Shown here: positions 45,021 to 54,395 of the stretch, piece after piece | How positions within the stretch are numbered: the stretch's first letter is position 1 | Layout of the letters: each line of letters begins with the position of its first letter | Program-made: the position numbers and the translations under genes | The notes under the pieces: generated by a model | What the model was told of the DNA's origin: nothing | Database searches by the model: none | The model's input: only the letters and a program-made list of their open reading frames with translations | From: Azospirillum brasilense | GTDB lineage: Bacteria > Pseudomonadota > Alphaproteobacteria > Azospirillales > Azospirillaceae | Length of the DNA: 64,000 bases | NCBI RefSeq assembly: GCF_005222205.1 | Contig: NZ_CP032345.1 | Coordinates: forward strand, 2,295,501 to 2,359,500 | Reading direction: 5' to 3'

Positions 45021-47093
45021 TCAGGAGGCCAGCTGGGCGACGGGGCGCAAGGGGGCGACGGTGACCAGCGGGCGCTTGGCCGTCCCGGCGGTGCCGACCT
45101 GGAGCGGGCGTTCCTCCGCCGGGGGCTGGTAGTAGGCGGGCAGGGCCACCGTGACGCGGGTGCCCTGACCGGGCTCGCTCGCCACCTCGATGTCGCCGCC
45201 GAGCATGGCGGCGTAATGGCCGACCAGGGTCAGGCCGAGCCCGGCGCCGCGCCGCTTGGCGCCGCTGCCGCCCTGGACGAAGGGCTGGAACAGCCGGGCG
45301 GTCTGGCTGGTGGCGAAGCCGCTGCCGCTGTCGGTCACGGTGAAGCGCAGCCAGGGCTCACCGTCGCGCTCGACCCGCTCGGCGGCCAGCAGGACGGTGC
45401 CGCCCTGGGTGAACTTGCAGGCGTTGTCGAGCAGGTTGAGAAGCGCCTGCCGGACCTTGCCGAAATCCGAATACATCTGGCCGAGCGCCGCGGCCTCGGC
45501 CTGGAGCGTCACCTCGTTGCCGTTGAGGTCGGCGGCGGGCAGCGTGCGCTCCCGCGCCTCGATCAGCAGCCGGTGCACGTCGAAATCCTGAAGCACGACG
45601 TCCATGTTGCCGGCCTCGATCCGGGCATAGTCGAGGATCGCATCGACCAGGGTCAGCATCTGCTCGCCGGTCCACTGGATCTGCTCGATGTCGGTCGCCA
45701 GCTCCCCGGCGCCCAGCCGGTGCAGTTCGCCCATCAGCGACTGGCTGGAGGCGACGATCTCGTTGAGCGGGGCGTGAAGCTCCTGGCCGATGTTGACCAG
45801 GAAATGGGTCTTCGCCTCGTTGGCGGCGTCGGCGCGCTCCTTGTCGCGCAGCAGCTGGCCGTGCCGGTCGGCGGCCTCCTGGCGCTGACGCTCCATCTCC
45901 GCGGTGTTGTCGCGCAGGACGCGGACGGCGCGGGCCATGGCGGCCACCTCGTCCGCCCCGTCGTCCGGCGGCAGGGCGATGTCGGTCCGCCCGGCGGCGA
46001 GCGAGGTCACCGCGGCGGCCATGCCGGCGACCGGGCGCGCGACCCGGCGGTTGACGAACCAGACCATCGCCAGCCCCGCCAGCGTCACCGCCAGCGCCGC
46101 CCACAGGGCGATGCGCAGCGTGCGCCAGGACTGGTCGGCCAGACCGCCGCGCAGTTCCGCCGCGACGGCGTCGTTGCGCTGGCGGATCTCCGCCGCGCGG
46201 GCGGCGACGGCGGCGGCATTGGGTGTCAGCCGCTCGGCGCGCAGTTCGTCCTCGTCGGCCAGGGAGGCTTCGATGCCGTCGAGCACCCCGTCGATGCCGG
46301 CGAGAGCCGCCTCCACCTCGTCGATGGTCTGGCGGGTGCCAGGGACCCAGAGGTAGCGGTTCATCTCCGCCAGCTTGGCGCGGGCGTTGCCCAATTCGGC
46401 ACGCATGCGCAGCGAGTCGCGGTCGTCGCGCCACGCCACGTAGCGGCCGAGATGGTCCTGCATCATCAGGATGGCCACGGTCGCGTCGCCGGCCAGCGCC
46501 GCCGAATCGACGCCGCCCGCGTCCTTCAGCCGGCCCAGCCCGGCGCGGATCTGGGAAATCTGCGGCTCCAGCACCGACTCGGTCAGGCGGGCGCGCTCGC
46601 CGCGCAGGGCGACCAGCGCCTCGAATCCGCTCCAATAGGCGTCCAGCGCCTTGCGCGCACCCTCCACCGAGCGGCGGTCGGCCTCGCCGCTGGCCATTCC
46701 GGCCAGGGCGGTCAGCCGTTCCAGCAGGCCGTCGCGGCGCAGCCCGGCGTCGAGCAGGCTCTGCTGGTCGCCCTCGGCCAGATGATCGCGGACGGAGACC
46801 TCCAGGTCGCGCAGCCCGATGTCCAGGTCGGCGGCGGTCTGGGAGGCGTCGGCGTAGCCGGAGAAAGTGCCGACATCGCGGCTGACCCCGTAGAGCGAGG
46901 CCACGCCGATCAGCGCCAGCAGAAGGACCAGAGCTAGGACCACGCCGAAGCCCAGCCCGACGCGCGCGGCGAGCGTCAGCTCGTCCAGGCGGCGCAGGAG
47001 GCCGAGCCCCGGAAGGGAGCGCGTGGCGTGGGCCGGGGCACCGAGGGGGGAGGGAGTGTCGCCGGACCGGGGCAGGGTTCCGTTCCGCTTCAC
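45021..47093 (-). CDS. membrane sensor histidine kinase with atypical H-box
   Basis: A 690-residue (from the GTG at 47093) sensor kinase. Two membrane segments (VGLGFGVVLALVLLLALIG and LWAALAVTLAGLAMVWFV) enclose a ~260-residue periplasmic domain, followed by HAMP, a HisKA-like helix and an HATPase domain. The canonical phospho-acceptor region reads FLVNIGQELHAPLNEI: Gln (codon 45783-45785) replaces the usual His, and a His lies three residues later. N box (DNACKF), DSGSGF and GAGLGL are intact. No response regulator is adjacent. A TTG start at 47243 is an alternative. Confidence 0.85.
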   Translation of the reverse strand: MKRNGTLPRSGDTPSPLGAPAHATRSLPGLGLLRRLDELTLAARVGLGFGVVLALVLLLALIGVASLYGVSRDVGTFSGYADASQTAADLDIGLRDLEVSVRDHLAEGDQQSLLDAGLRRDGLLERLTALAGMASGEADRRSVEGARKALDAYWSGFEALVALRGERARLTESVLEPQISQIRAGLGRLKDAGGVDSAALAGDATVAILMMQDHLGRYVAWRDDRDSLRMRAELGNARAKLAEMNRYLWVPGTRQTIDEVEAALAGIDGVLDGIEASLADEDELRAERLTPNAAAVAARAAEIRQRNDAVAAELRGGLADQSWRTLRIALWAALAVTLAGLAMVWFVNRRVARPVAGMAAAVTSLAAGRTDIALPPDDGADEVAAMARAVRVLRDNTAEMERQRQEAADRHGQLLRDKERADAANEAKTHFLVNIGQELHAPLNEIVASSQSLMGELHRLGAGELATDIEQIQWTGEQMLTLVDAILDYARIEAGNMDVVLQDFDVHRLLIEARERTLPAADLNGNEVTLQAEAAALGQMYSDFGKVRQALLNLLDNACKFTQGGTVLLAAERVERDGEPWLRFTVTDSGSGFATSQTARLFQPFVQGGSGAKRRGAGLGLTLVGHYAAMLGGDIEVASEPGQGTRVTVALPAYYQPPAEERPLQVGTAGTAKRPLVTVAPLRPVAQLAS

Positions 47094-47300
47094 GCCACGT
47101 CCCGTACGCGCTGTCGTTGGTAAGCCACGAGATCCGGCCGAAGGTTGCGGGCGGGAAAAGCCCGACGTTGTCAGAAACCCCTCCGTGTGCACGGACGGGT
47201 GGCGCGGATTGTAGCTTGGCGCGGCAACGGCGCAAACAGACAAGTGCGTAAGGTTCAGCCCCCTTTAAACATCTTCCCTTTGAACATCTCTGGCTTCGTC

Positions 47301-48104
47301 TCAGACCGTTCCGTGGAAGGCGTAGGCTTGCATGCCGATGCTGCCATGCTCGAACCCGGTGTGGAGCCGCTCCGTCCGCACCGCGCTGCCGGCGGCGCCG
47401 AAGGCCACGGGCAGGGGCAGGAAATGCTCGTCGGTGGGATGCGCCGCCTTGGCCTGCGGGCAGAGCGCCTTCCAGCCGGCCAGCGACGCCTCGTCGCCCG
47501 CCGTCAACACCCCGTCGAGCCAGCCGGCGAAATCCTCAGCCCAGCCGGCGACATCGCTCTGGCCGAAGCGGAAATCGCCGAGGTTGTGGACGGCGCCGCC
47601 GCTGCCCAGGATCAGCACGCCCTCTTTCCGCAGGGGCGCCAGGGCGCGGCCCAGCGCGATGTGGTCGGCGGCGGTGGCGCCGGGCTGGACGGAGAGCTGG
47701 GTGACCGGGATGTCGGCCTCCGGGTACATCAGCATCATCGGCACCCAGGCACCGTGGTCGAGGCCCTGGCCGGGGTCCACCGCGGCGCCGGTCAGCGCCC
47801 GCACGCGGTCGGCCAACGCCGGGGCGCCGGGGGCGGCGTAGCGCATCGCGTAGAGGGCGCGGGGGAAGCCGTAGAAGTCATGGATGGTATCCGGCTGCGT
47901 GGCGCCGCTGATCGCCGGACCGCGGGTCGTCCAATGCGCCGACACCGCGATCACCGCGCTCGGGCGGCCCAGCCGCTTGCCCAGACCGGCCAGGAAATGG
48001 CGGCCCGGCGAATCCTCGATGATCAGGGTGGGGGCGCCATGGGAGACGAAGACGCTGGGGAAGGCGGAAGAGGGCAGGGCGGTGGCCGGCTGGGTCGTGG
48101 TCAT
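47301..48104 (-). CDS. class III extradiol dioxygenase family protein (LigB/DODA-like)
   Basis: A 267-residue non-heme iron dioxygenase of the LigB superfamily, close to the DODA/YgiD group. Metal-binding His appear in FVSHGAPTLIIED (near residue 20), SAHWTTRGP (near residue 55) and HGAWVPMMLMYP. LILGSGGAVHNLGD is another signature. The substrate is unknown; ring-cleavage of catechol-type compounds is the family activity. ATG at 48104 gives the standard start. It is transcribed toward the histidine kinase gene and separated from atpF by a terminator at 48141. Confidence 0.87.
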   Translation of the reverse strand: MTTTQPATALPSSAFPSVFVSHGAPTLIIEDSPGRHFLAGLGKRLGRPSAVIAVSAHWTTRGPAISGATQPDTIHDFYGFPRALYAMRYAAPGAPALADRVRALTGAAVDPGQGLDHGAWVPMMLMYPEADIPVTQLSVQPGATAADHIALGRALAPLRKEGVLILGSGGAVHNLGDFRFGQSDVAGWAEDFAGWLDGVLTAGDEASLAGWKALCPQAKAAHPTDEHFLPLPVAFGAAGSAVRTERLHTGFEHGSIGMQAYAFHGTV

Positions 48105-48140
48105 GGAAGGGGCTCCGGGTTGCCGGACCATTCGACCAAA

Positions 48141-48171
48141 GAAAAACCCCGGCGCCAAGGCCGGGGTTTTT
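48141..48171 (-). terminator. intrinsic terminator after the atp Fo operon
   Basis: The hairpin aaaaaccccggc-gccaag-gccggggttttt is followed by T-runs on both strands. On the minus strand it ends the atpIBEF'F transcript 30 bases past the atpF stop. Confidence 0.9.
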
Positions 48172-48201
48172 CGAAAGACCGTTGCCGGTGGAGCAACGAT
48201 C

Positions 48202-48681
48202 TCAGTGCAGGTGCTTCGGCAGCTCGGCGATCGACTGGTCGATCAGCTTGTCCGCCTGGGCCGGCTGGATGCCGGTTTCCAAGATGCGGCGGCTGGCGTC
48301 CATGGCGATGTCGACGGTCAGGTTGCGGACCTCGGCCAGCGCCCCGGCTTCCGCCTGGGCGATGCGGTCCATGGCCTGGGCCTCGCGGCGCTTCAGCGAC
48401 GCTTCGAGGTCGGCGCCGGCCTGCGAGCGGAGGCGGTCGGCCTCCTCGCGGGCGTGGGCGATGATGGCCTCGGCCTCCTTCAGCGCGTCGCGCTGACGGC
48501 GCTGGTAGTTGGCGAGCAGCGCCTGGGCGTCTTCACGCAGGCGCTGGGCCTCGTCCAGCTCCGCCCGGATCTTCTCGGCGCGGGCGTCGAGAAGGCCGGT
48601 GATCGCGCCGGCCGCCTTCTTCCACACCAGCGCGGCGAAGATGATGAAGGCGATGGCGACCCACATTTCGGGCGTGTTCAT
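48202..48681 (-). CDS. atpF: ATP synthase Fo subunit b
   Basis: Peripheral-stalk subunit b, 159 residues. One N-terminal membrane helix (MWVAIAFIIFAALVW) precedes a long coiled coil (LDEAQRLREDAQALLANYQRR and onward) that reaches F1. It follows the b' gene with a four-base overlap (ATGA), and the terminator at 48141 closes the operon. The F1 genes are not in the window. Confidence 0.95.
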   Translation of the reverse strand: MNTPEMWVAIAFIIFAALVWKKAAGAITGLLDARAEKIRAELDEAQRLREDAQALLANYQRRQRDALKEAEAIIAHAREEADRLRSQAGADLEASLKRREAQAMDRIAQAEAGALAEVRNLTVDIAMDASRRILETGIQPAQADKLIDQSIAELPKHLH

Positions 48682-49328
48682 GACCGGCGCTCCTCGATCA
48701 CGGCGGCGACCGCCGCATCGGCCTGGGCCGCGTCGACGTTCAGCCCGGCCAGACGGCCGGCGACGTCACGGGCAATGTCGGCGGAGATGGAGCGGACGTT
48801 GGCGATCGCCTGCTCCTTGGCCGCGGCGATGTTCGCCTCGGCGCTGCGCAGACGCTCGGCGTTCTCGGCGTTCAACTGGGCCTGGCGGGCGTGGTTGTTC
48901 GCGTCGATCTCGGCGGCGACCTGGGCGATCAGGGCCTGGGCTTCGGAACGGGCCCCGGCGAGGGACTGATCGACCTGGGCCATGGCGGCCTCGGCCTCTT
49001 CCTTGAGCGAAGCGGCCTTGCTCAGGTCGCGCGAAATGCGCTCCTGGCGCTCCTCCAGAACCTCGGCCACGCGCGGCAGCGCTTTCTTGGACAGGAGGTA
49101 GTAGAGGGTGATGAAGGTCAGCGCCAGCCAGAAGATCTGGGTGGGGAAGGTGGCGGGATTGAGCTGCGGCAGGCCGCCGGCGGCATGCTCGCCGCCATGG
49201 GCGGCTTCCGGCGCGTGCTCCGCCGTCGCCGCCAGGACGTTACCGGCAAGCACGGTCAGAGTGGCGAGCGAGGCGCCCGCAGCACCCGACCAGCGGACCA
49301 GCCGTCGCTTGGCCAACAGGTTCGGCAT
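48678..49328 (-). CDS. atpF': ATP synthase Fo subunit b'
   Basis: Second stalk subunit of the type in photosynthetic and alphaproteobacteria, 216 residues. A longer N-terminal extension (MPNLLAKRRLVRWSGAAGASLATL, then an Ala/His/Glu-rich segment) precedes the membrane helix FPTQIFWLALTFITLYYLL and a coiled coil starting EVLEERQERISRDL. The presence of distinct b and b' genes is a lineage marker. The extended N-terminus could instead include an incorrect start; an ATG at residue about 60 is too deep to use. Confidence 0.93.
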   Translation of the reverse strand: MPNLLAKRRLVRWSGAAGASLATLTVLAGNVLAATAEHAPEAAHGGEHAAGGLPQLNPATFPTQIFWLALTFITLYYLLSKKALPRVAEVLEERQERISRDLSKAASLKEEAEAAMAQVDQSLAGARSEAQALIAQVAAEIDANNHARQAQLNAENAERLRSAEANIAAAKEQAIANVRSISADIARDVAGRLAGLNVDAAQADAAVAAVIEERRS

Positions 49329-49415
49329 GGATCGGTCCCCCTAGGCAAGAATGCGGCGCCGAAACTTCGAGAGCCCGGCGCCGCGTCAGAGCGAAATTGA
49401 AAGTTCGCTCGGGCC

Positions 49416-49640
49416 TTAGGCGAACAGGATCAGGAAGGCGATCAGCAGGGCGAACAGCGCGACGGCTTCCGTCAGCGCGAAGCCCAGAATGCCGATCGGG
49501 AAGACCTTCGGCTGGACGGCCGGGTTGCGGGCGATCGAACCGATCAGGGTCGAGAAGATGTTGCCGATACCCAGGCCGACGCCGGCGAGGGCGATAACGG
49601 CCAGACCGGCACCGACGTACTTGGCGGCTTCAGCTTCCAT
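49416..49640 (-). CDS. atpE: ATP synthase Fo subunit c
   Basis: Proteolipid ring subunit, 74 residues in two hydrophobic helices: [21 protein letters not shown] and [20 protein letters not shown]. The RNPAVQPK polar loop faces F1 and the Glu in the second helix is the proton carrier. The ATG at 49640 is chosen since GAGGA is nine bases upstream; the ATG at 49649 overlaps that site. It follows atpB after about 75 bases. Confidence 0.97.
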   Translation of the reverse strand: MEAEAAKYVGAGLAVIALAGVGLGIGNIFSTLIGSIARNPAVQPKVFPIGILGFALTEAVALFALLIAFLILFA

Positions 49641-49713
49641 GGTACTCATTCCTCTAGGTAAGGGTGAACTGTGGTGGAAAAGGTAACGAGATGATCCGGG
49701 TCGGCGCTGGTGC

Positions 49714-50457
49714 TCAGTGCAGTTCCAGCGCGTCGCGGATGTACAGGCAGGTCAGGATCGAGAAGACGTAGGCTTGCAGGAACGCGACCAGGAACTCGAA
49801 GCCGGTCAGCGCGATGTTGATGGCCAGCGGGACGAGGCCGGCGAGGAAGCCGACGGCGCCCAGGCCGCTGATCATCATAACCGTGAAGCCCGCGAACACC
49901 TTCAGCATGGTGTGACCGGCCATCATGTTGGCGAACAGTCGGATCGACAGGCTGACGGGGCGCATCAGGTAGGAGATCACCTCGATCGGGATGAGGATCG
50001 GGGCGAGCAGCACCGGCGCGCCGTGCGGCATGAAGAAGCTGAAGAAATGCAGGCCGTGCTTCATCAGGGCCAGGACGGTCACGAACACGAACACCGTCGC
50101 CGCCAGCGTGAAGGTCACGATGATGTGGCTGGTGAAGGTGAAGGTGAACGGGATCATGCCGACGAGGTTGCCGAACAGCACGAACATGAAGATCGCGAAG
50201 ACGAACGGGAAGTAGGGGCGGGCGTCGTGCCCGGCGTTGTCCCGAACCATGTTCGCGACGAATTCGTAAAAGATCTCGGCCAGGGACTGCAGGCGGCCCG
50301 GAACCAGGGCGCGGCCAGACATGCCGAAGACGAGCAGCGCGTAGATCAGCGCGACCGCCACGACCATGAAGAAGGCCGAGTTCGTGAAGGACACGTCATA
50401 CCCGGCGATCACGATCTGGAGGATCGGGTTGATCTGGAACTGGTGCAGCGGATCCAA
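49714..50457 (-). CDS. atpB: ATP synthase Fo subunit a
   Basis: Proton-channel subunit of 247 residues with several membrane helices. The essential Arg is in [16 protein letters not shown] (about residues 170-185). [17 protein letters not shown] and [19 protein letters not shown] are diagnostic. It follows atpI by 12 bases in the Fo operon. Confidence 0.97.
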   Translation of the reverse strand: MDPLHQFQINPILQIVIAGYDVSFTNSAFFMVVAVALIYALLVFGMSGRALVPGRLQSLAEIFYEFVANMVRDNAGHDARPYFPFVFAIFMFVLFGNLVGMIPFTFTFTSHIIVTFTLAATVFVFVTVLALMKHGLHFFSFFMPHGAPVLLAPILIPIEVISYLMRPVSLSIRLFANMMAGHTMLKVFAGFTVMMISGLGAVGFLAGLVPLAINIALTGFEFLVAFLQAYVFSILTCLYIRDALELH

Positions 50458-50469
50458 GGTCGTCCTCGC

Positions 50470-50832
50470 TCAGTGTGCGTCGCCGTCGGGACGCTCGTTG
50501 TCATCCTCACGGGCCCGGCGGTAGCCGGGGGCTAATCCGAGCCCGGTGATGGCCCGGTAGACATTCAGAATTCCGGCCGCCGCGCCGAGGAAGAACATGA
50601 CGATCAATCCCCAGGGCGCCGTTCCGAGCCAGCGGTCGAGCAGGAGCCCGCCACCGACGCCAACGATCATGGCAGCGACCAGCTCGGTCCCGATTCGGAA
50701 GGCGATGCCGAGAGGACTCTGCGGCAGCCGGTGATATTTCCCCGGACCGCTCTGCGATTCCTTCCCTTCACGCGCCTTCTTCAGTCGGGCGTCAAGCTCT
50801 GCCAGAGACGGCGGGGGCTTTTCGTCGCTCAT
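50470..50832 (-). CDS. atpI: ATP synthase Fo assembly protein AtpI/AtpZ
   Basis: Small membrane protein of 120 residues that helps assemble the c-ring, possibly with Mg2+ uptake. It has a hydrophilic start (MSDEKPPPSLAELDARLKKAREG) and two membrane segments (GTELVAAMIVGVGGGLLLDRWLG and LIVMFFLGAAAGILNVYRAI). The ATG at 50832 is used; the longer frame to 50865 adds only 11 residues. It is the first gene of the Fo operon, and the promoter lies at 50880-50908. Confidence 0.92.
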   Translation of the reverse strand: MSDEKPPPSLAELDARLKKAREGKESQSGPGKYHRLPQSPLGIAFRIGTELVAAMIVGVGGGLLLDRWLGTAPWGLIVMFFLGAAAGILNVYRAITGLGLAPGYRRAREDDNERPDGDAH

Positions 50833-50879
50833 GTCGCTTCGTTGTCCCCGTTGTCTCGCAGCCACGCGAAAGCGGCGAG

Positions 50880-50908
50880 ACCATACGGACAGGGCACAAC
50901 CCTGTCAA
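50880..50908 (-). promoter_or_regulatory. sigma-70 promoter of the atp Fo operon
   Basis: On the minus strand TTGACA (50903-50908), a 17-base spacer and TATGGT (50880-50885) stand about 50 bases before the atpI ATG. This is the best sigma-70 match in the window. Confidence 0.8.
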
Positions 50909-51008
50909 GTCGCAAAACCCTTAATACAAGTGCTTGAAAACCCAACAAAACCGCGCTGAAACCTTGGTATTACCGGGTCAAGGGGCGCGGCTCCGCTCAT
51001 GTTTTCCG

Positions 51009-51611
51009 TCAGCCGGCAATGCGGCTGCCCAGATCCTGTGCCACGCGGTCGGCGGTGGTGCCGGCCGGATACACCCCGAGGAAGCGCCCGTCGGGGCCCA
51101 TCAGGTAAAGAAAACTGGAGTGATCCATCAAGTAATCCTCCGGTTTTCCGCCCTCCTGCGGCGCCTTGGCATAATAGACCCGGTAGGCCTTGGCCGCCGC
51201 CTTGACCTGCTCCGGCGTCCCGGTCAGCCCGACCAGATTGGGGTGGAACAGCCCCACATAGTCCTTCAGATGCGCCACCGTGTCGCGCTCCGGATCGACG
51301 GAGATGAACATCGGCTGCACCTTGTCCGCCTGCACGCCGAGCAGATCCATGGCGCGGGCCATCGTGCCGAGTTCCGTCGGGCAGACGTCGGGGCAGTAGG
51401 TGTAGCCGAAATAGATCAGCAGGTACTTGCCGCGGTAGTCGGCGTCGGTGACCGTCTTGCCGTCCTGGTCGGTCAGGGTGAAGGGGCCACCGATGGGCAC
51501 GCTGCTCTGCACCGTGCTGGAGGCGTTCTGGACCTGCCACCAGGCGATGCCGGCGGCGATCACGAGCCCCACGGCGGAGGCGGCGGCGATGCGGATGAGT
51601 CGGGCTTTCAT
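51009..51611 (-). CDS. SCO1/SenC family copper chaperone
   Basis: Membrane-anchored thioredoxin-fold protein of 200 residues, implicated in delivering copper to cytochrome oxidase CuA. It has an N-terminal anchor (IRIAAASAVGLVIAAGIAWW) and the copper motif CPDVC in GYTYCPDVCPTE (about residue 75). The distal His is in DYLMDHSSFLYLMGPDG. It lies downstream of the DUF-type small membrane gene on the same strand. No oxidase genes are in the window. Confidence 0.9.
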   Translation of the reverse strand: MKARLIRIAAASAVGLVIAAGIAWWQVQNASSTVQSSVPIGGPFTLTDQDGKTVTDADYRGKYLLIYFGYTYCPDVCPTELGTMARAMDLLGVQADKVQPMFISVDPERDTVAHLKDYVGLFHPNLVGLTGTPEQVKAAAKAYRVYYAKAPQEGGKPEDYLMDHSSFLYLMGPDGRFLGVYPAGTTADRVAQDLGSRIAG

Positions 51612-51683
51612 GACCGTCTGGAATGGGGCGGCGCACCGCCCAGGTCAAGAGGACAATCTGCCCAAGGCGGCAGCGTCCGGCCG

Positions 51684-51923
51684 TCACCAGAGGCGCCGCG
51701 CCGCCCAGCGCAAAGCCAGCGCCGCGGGCGCCGCCGCCAGCGCGATCAGGAAGAGCGTAGTGCCGGTCAGGGTGCCGGTGGCGGCATAGACCGCGGCGGC
51801 GGCGAGGCCGCCCGGCACCAGGGCGAGGAGCAGCCAGGCCAGGCGGGGCTTCCAAACGACGAAGTCGACCGTGGCCTTGGCCAGCAGTTGGGCAGCGATC
51901 TCCACGAGGGCATCGGCTAACAT
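51684..51923 (-). CDS. small membrane protein of unknown function (79 aa)
   Basis: A 79-residue protein starting MLADALVEIAAQLLAKAT. Two membrane helices are visible: WLLLALVPGGLAAAAVYAA and TTLFLIALAAAPAALALRWA. No family is recognised. It lies between the chemoreceptor gene and the SCO gene, same strand, and could share either transcript. Confidence 0.55.
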   Translation of the reverse strand: MLADALVEIAAQLLAKATVDFVVWKPRLAWLLLALVPGGLAAAAVYAATGTLTGTTLFLIALAAAPAALALRWAARRLW

Positions 51924-51961
51924 CTCATCTCCATCGCAAACCCCGCCTCGTTTCCCGTTCC

Positions 51962-54106
51962 TCACGCGGCCTTGCGCGTCGGCTCTCCCGGACGGGCGAG
52001 ATGGTTGCCGATCCTCTTGTCGAAGCGCTGGATGTGGCCGGTCAGCCAGTCGCGGAACAGCGCCAGCAGGTCGTCGCCGACCCGCGCCTCCCCGGCCGCG
52101 AAGCGCTGCTTCAGCTCGGCCACCCGCTTGCGCAGGGCGTCGTGCTGCGCCTTGTGCTGGACGAAGTCGGGATAGCCCGACCGCTGCATCACCCGCTCCT
52201 CCTCCTCGAAATGCAGGACCGTGTAGGCGACGAGCTGGTCGATGGCCGACCCGATGGCCTGCGGCACTTCGCCGCCCCGGATGCGCCGGGCCGCCCGGTT
52301 GATCAGCGCCACCAGGATCATGTGGTCGTTGTCGATGTCCTCCTGCCCGACGGCCAGCGTGTCGCTCCACGGCATGAAGATGTCCTCCCCGGCGGGCGCG
52401 AAGAGGGTGGCCAGCTCCGCGCTGTTGATCGCCGCCACGTTGACCAGGAAGGCGTCGACCAGGGCGCGCAGGGACCCGGCCTGCTGCGCGAGGCTCTCCG
52501 CGGCGTCGAGCAGGCCGTTGGCGGCCTTCTCCGTCTCCAGGGCCGAGGACGACACCTCGTCGATGCTGGTGGAGACCTGCCGCGTCCCCTGCGCCGCCTC
52601 TCCCGCGCTGCGGGCGATCTCGCCGGTCGCCGCACCCTGCTGCTGGACCGCGGCGGCGATGGAGGTGCCGATCTCGTCGCTGCGGGCGATGATCCCGGCG
52701 ATCTCGCGGATGGCGGTGACGGCCCCCTGCGAGGCCTGCTGCACCTCGCCGATCTGGGCGGCGATCTCCTCCGTCGCCTTGGCGGTCTGGCCGGCGAGAT
52801 TCTTCACCTCGCCCGCCACCACGGCGAAGCCCTTGCCCATCTCGCCGGCCCGCGCGGCCTCGATGGTGGCGTTCAGCGCCAGCAGGTTGGTCTGGTTGGC
52901 GATGCTGGTGATGAGGTCGGCGACCTCGTTGATCTTCTGCGCGGCGTGGCCCAGCCCGTCGATGCGCTCGCTGGCCTGGCGGGAGGCGGTGACCGCCTGC
53001 ATGGAGATGTGCGATGAGGTGGCGACCTGGGTGCCGATCTCGGCGATGGCGCTGCTCAGCTCCTCGGCGGCGGCGGCGACGGTCTGCACGTTCACCGACG
53101 CCTGCTGCGACGCCCCGGCGACCGACGCCGCCTCGCGCATGTTGCGGTCGGCGGTGTCGGACAGCGAGCGCGCCGTGTTCTCCAGCGCCTGCACCGCCCG
53201 CCCGACCGCGCCGACCATGGCGGTGACCGTGGCGTCGAACCGCTCCGTCAGCCGCTCCAGGGCGCGGGCGCGCTGCCCGGTCACGCGGTGCTCCACCTGC
53301 TGGCGCTCCCAGTGGAGCTGCAGGTCGATCTGGTTGTTGCGGAAGATCTCCAGGGTGCGGGCCATGACGCCGATCTCGTCGCCGCGCCGGGTGCCGGACA
53401 CCGTCACCGCCGTGTCGCCGCCGGCCAGCGTCTGCATCACCCCGGTCATGGCGTGCAGCGGGCGGACGATGGCCCGGCTGACCAGCAGCGCGATGCCCGT
53501 CGCCGCCAGGGCGATCAGCAGCCCCAGCCCGCCGAGGAACAGGGCGGCCTCGCGGAAGGCGGCGGCCACGTCGTCCACATAGATGCCCGACCCGATCAGC
53601 CAGCCCCAGGGCTCGAAACCGCGCACGTAGGAGATCTTCGGCACCGGCTCCGCCTGGCCGGGCTTCGGCCACAGATAGTCGACGAAGCCGCCCTCCGCCG
53701 CGACGCCGACGCGGGTCATCTCGACGAACAGCAGCTTGCCGTTCGGGTCGGCGGAGCGCGACTGGTCCTGCCCGTCCATCTCGGGTCGGATGGGGTGCAT
53801 GATCATGCGCTGCGCGCGGTCGATGACGAAGAAATACTCCGATCCGGCGTAGCGCAGCCGGCGCAGCGCGTCCTTGGCCGCCGCCTGGGCGGCGTCGCGG
53901 GTCAGGGTGCCCTTGCGCTCCATCTCCTCGTAATGGGCGACGAGGCTGTGGGCGACCTCCACCACGCTGCGGGTCTTGTCCTGGCGGTCCTTCATCATCT
54001 CCGCGCGCAGGCCGAACAGGCTGACGGCGGCGATCAGGGCGAGCCCGGCGGCCGCGACGCCGAGGATGACGGAGATTTTTCCCTTGATGCTGATGCGCTC
54101 GAACAC
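51962..54106 (-). CDS. chemoreceptor with Cache sensor, HAMP, MCP domain and C-terminal hemerythrin
   Basis: A 714-residue membrane chemoreceptor. Domains in order: membrane helix (residues about 10-32); a single Cache domain with [15 protein letters not shown] and [17 protein letters not shown]; a second helix near 190-212; HAMP; the MCP hairpin with the tip [20 protein letters not shown]; and a C-terminal hemerythrin domain ([28 protein letters not shown]). The last part should bind O2 in the cytoplasm, so the receptor probably integrates an external signal with oxygen. No CheR-binding pentapeptide is seen. Confidence 0.93.
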   Translation of the reverse strand: MFERISIKGKISVILGVAAAGLALIAAVSLFGLRAEMMKDRQDKTRSVVEVAHSLVAHYEEMERKGTLTRDAAQAAAKDALRRLRYAGSEYFFVIDRAQRMIMHPIRPEMDGQDQSRSADPNGKLLFVEMTRVGVAAEGGFVDYLWPKPGQAEPVPKISYVRGFEPWGWLIGSGIYVDDVAAAFREAALFLGGLGLLIALAATGIALLVSRAIVRPLHAMTGVMQTLAGGDTAVTVSGTRRGDEIGVMARTLEIFRNNQIDLQLHWERQQVEHRVTGQRARALERLTERFDATVTAMVGAVGRAVQALENTARSLSDTADRNMREAASVAGASQQASVNVQTVAAAAEELSSAIAEIGTQVATSSHISMQAVTASRQASERIDGLGHAAQKINEVADLITSIANQTNLLALNATIEAARAGEMGKGFAVVAGEVKNLAGQTAKATEEIAAQIGEVQQASQGAVTAIREIAGIIARSDEIGTSIAAAVQQQGAATGEIARSAGEAAQGTRQVSTSIDEVSSSALETEKAANGLLDAAESLAQQAGSLRALVDAFLVNVAAINSAELATLFAPAGEDIFMPWSDTLAVGQEDIDNDHMILVALINRAARRIRGGEVPQAIGSAIDQLVAYTVLHFEEEERVMQRSGYPDFVQHKAQHDALRKRVAELKQRFAAGEARVGDDLLALFRDWLTGHIQRFDKRIGNHLARPGEPTRKAA

Positions 54107-54317
54107 CTGACGTTCCTCCGGAATCTTCTTTATGTCCGGCGCACCGGCGCCGGTCCCGGACGGTTCGGCGACCGTCCGAAAATTCTGCTAAATTTTTTGT
54201 TACTTTTGCTCCGCGCATCTGATCGTCGTCAAGACGGATCAACCCAGGGTGAGAAAAGGTCGCGGCCCGCCATCCAATGGCTTGAAAGAGAAAGGGTGCG
54301 GCGCCCTGAAACAGAAA

Positions 54318-54338
54318 GGGGAGGCCCGAAGGCCTCCC
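54318..54338 (-). terminator. intrinsic terminator after phoH
   Basis: Hairpin gggaggcc-cgaa-ggcctccc, read on the minus strand and followed by CCTTTCTGTTT, about 60 bases past the phoH stop. Confidence 0.75.
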
Positions 54339-54395
54339 GCAGTTGCAAATTGGAAAGGGTGGGTGCGCGTCGACGCTCTTCGTTTGCCGACGGCT

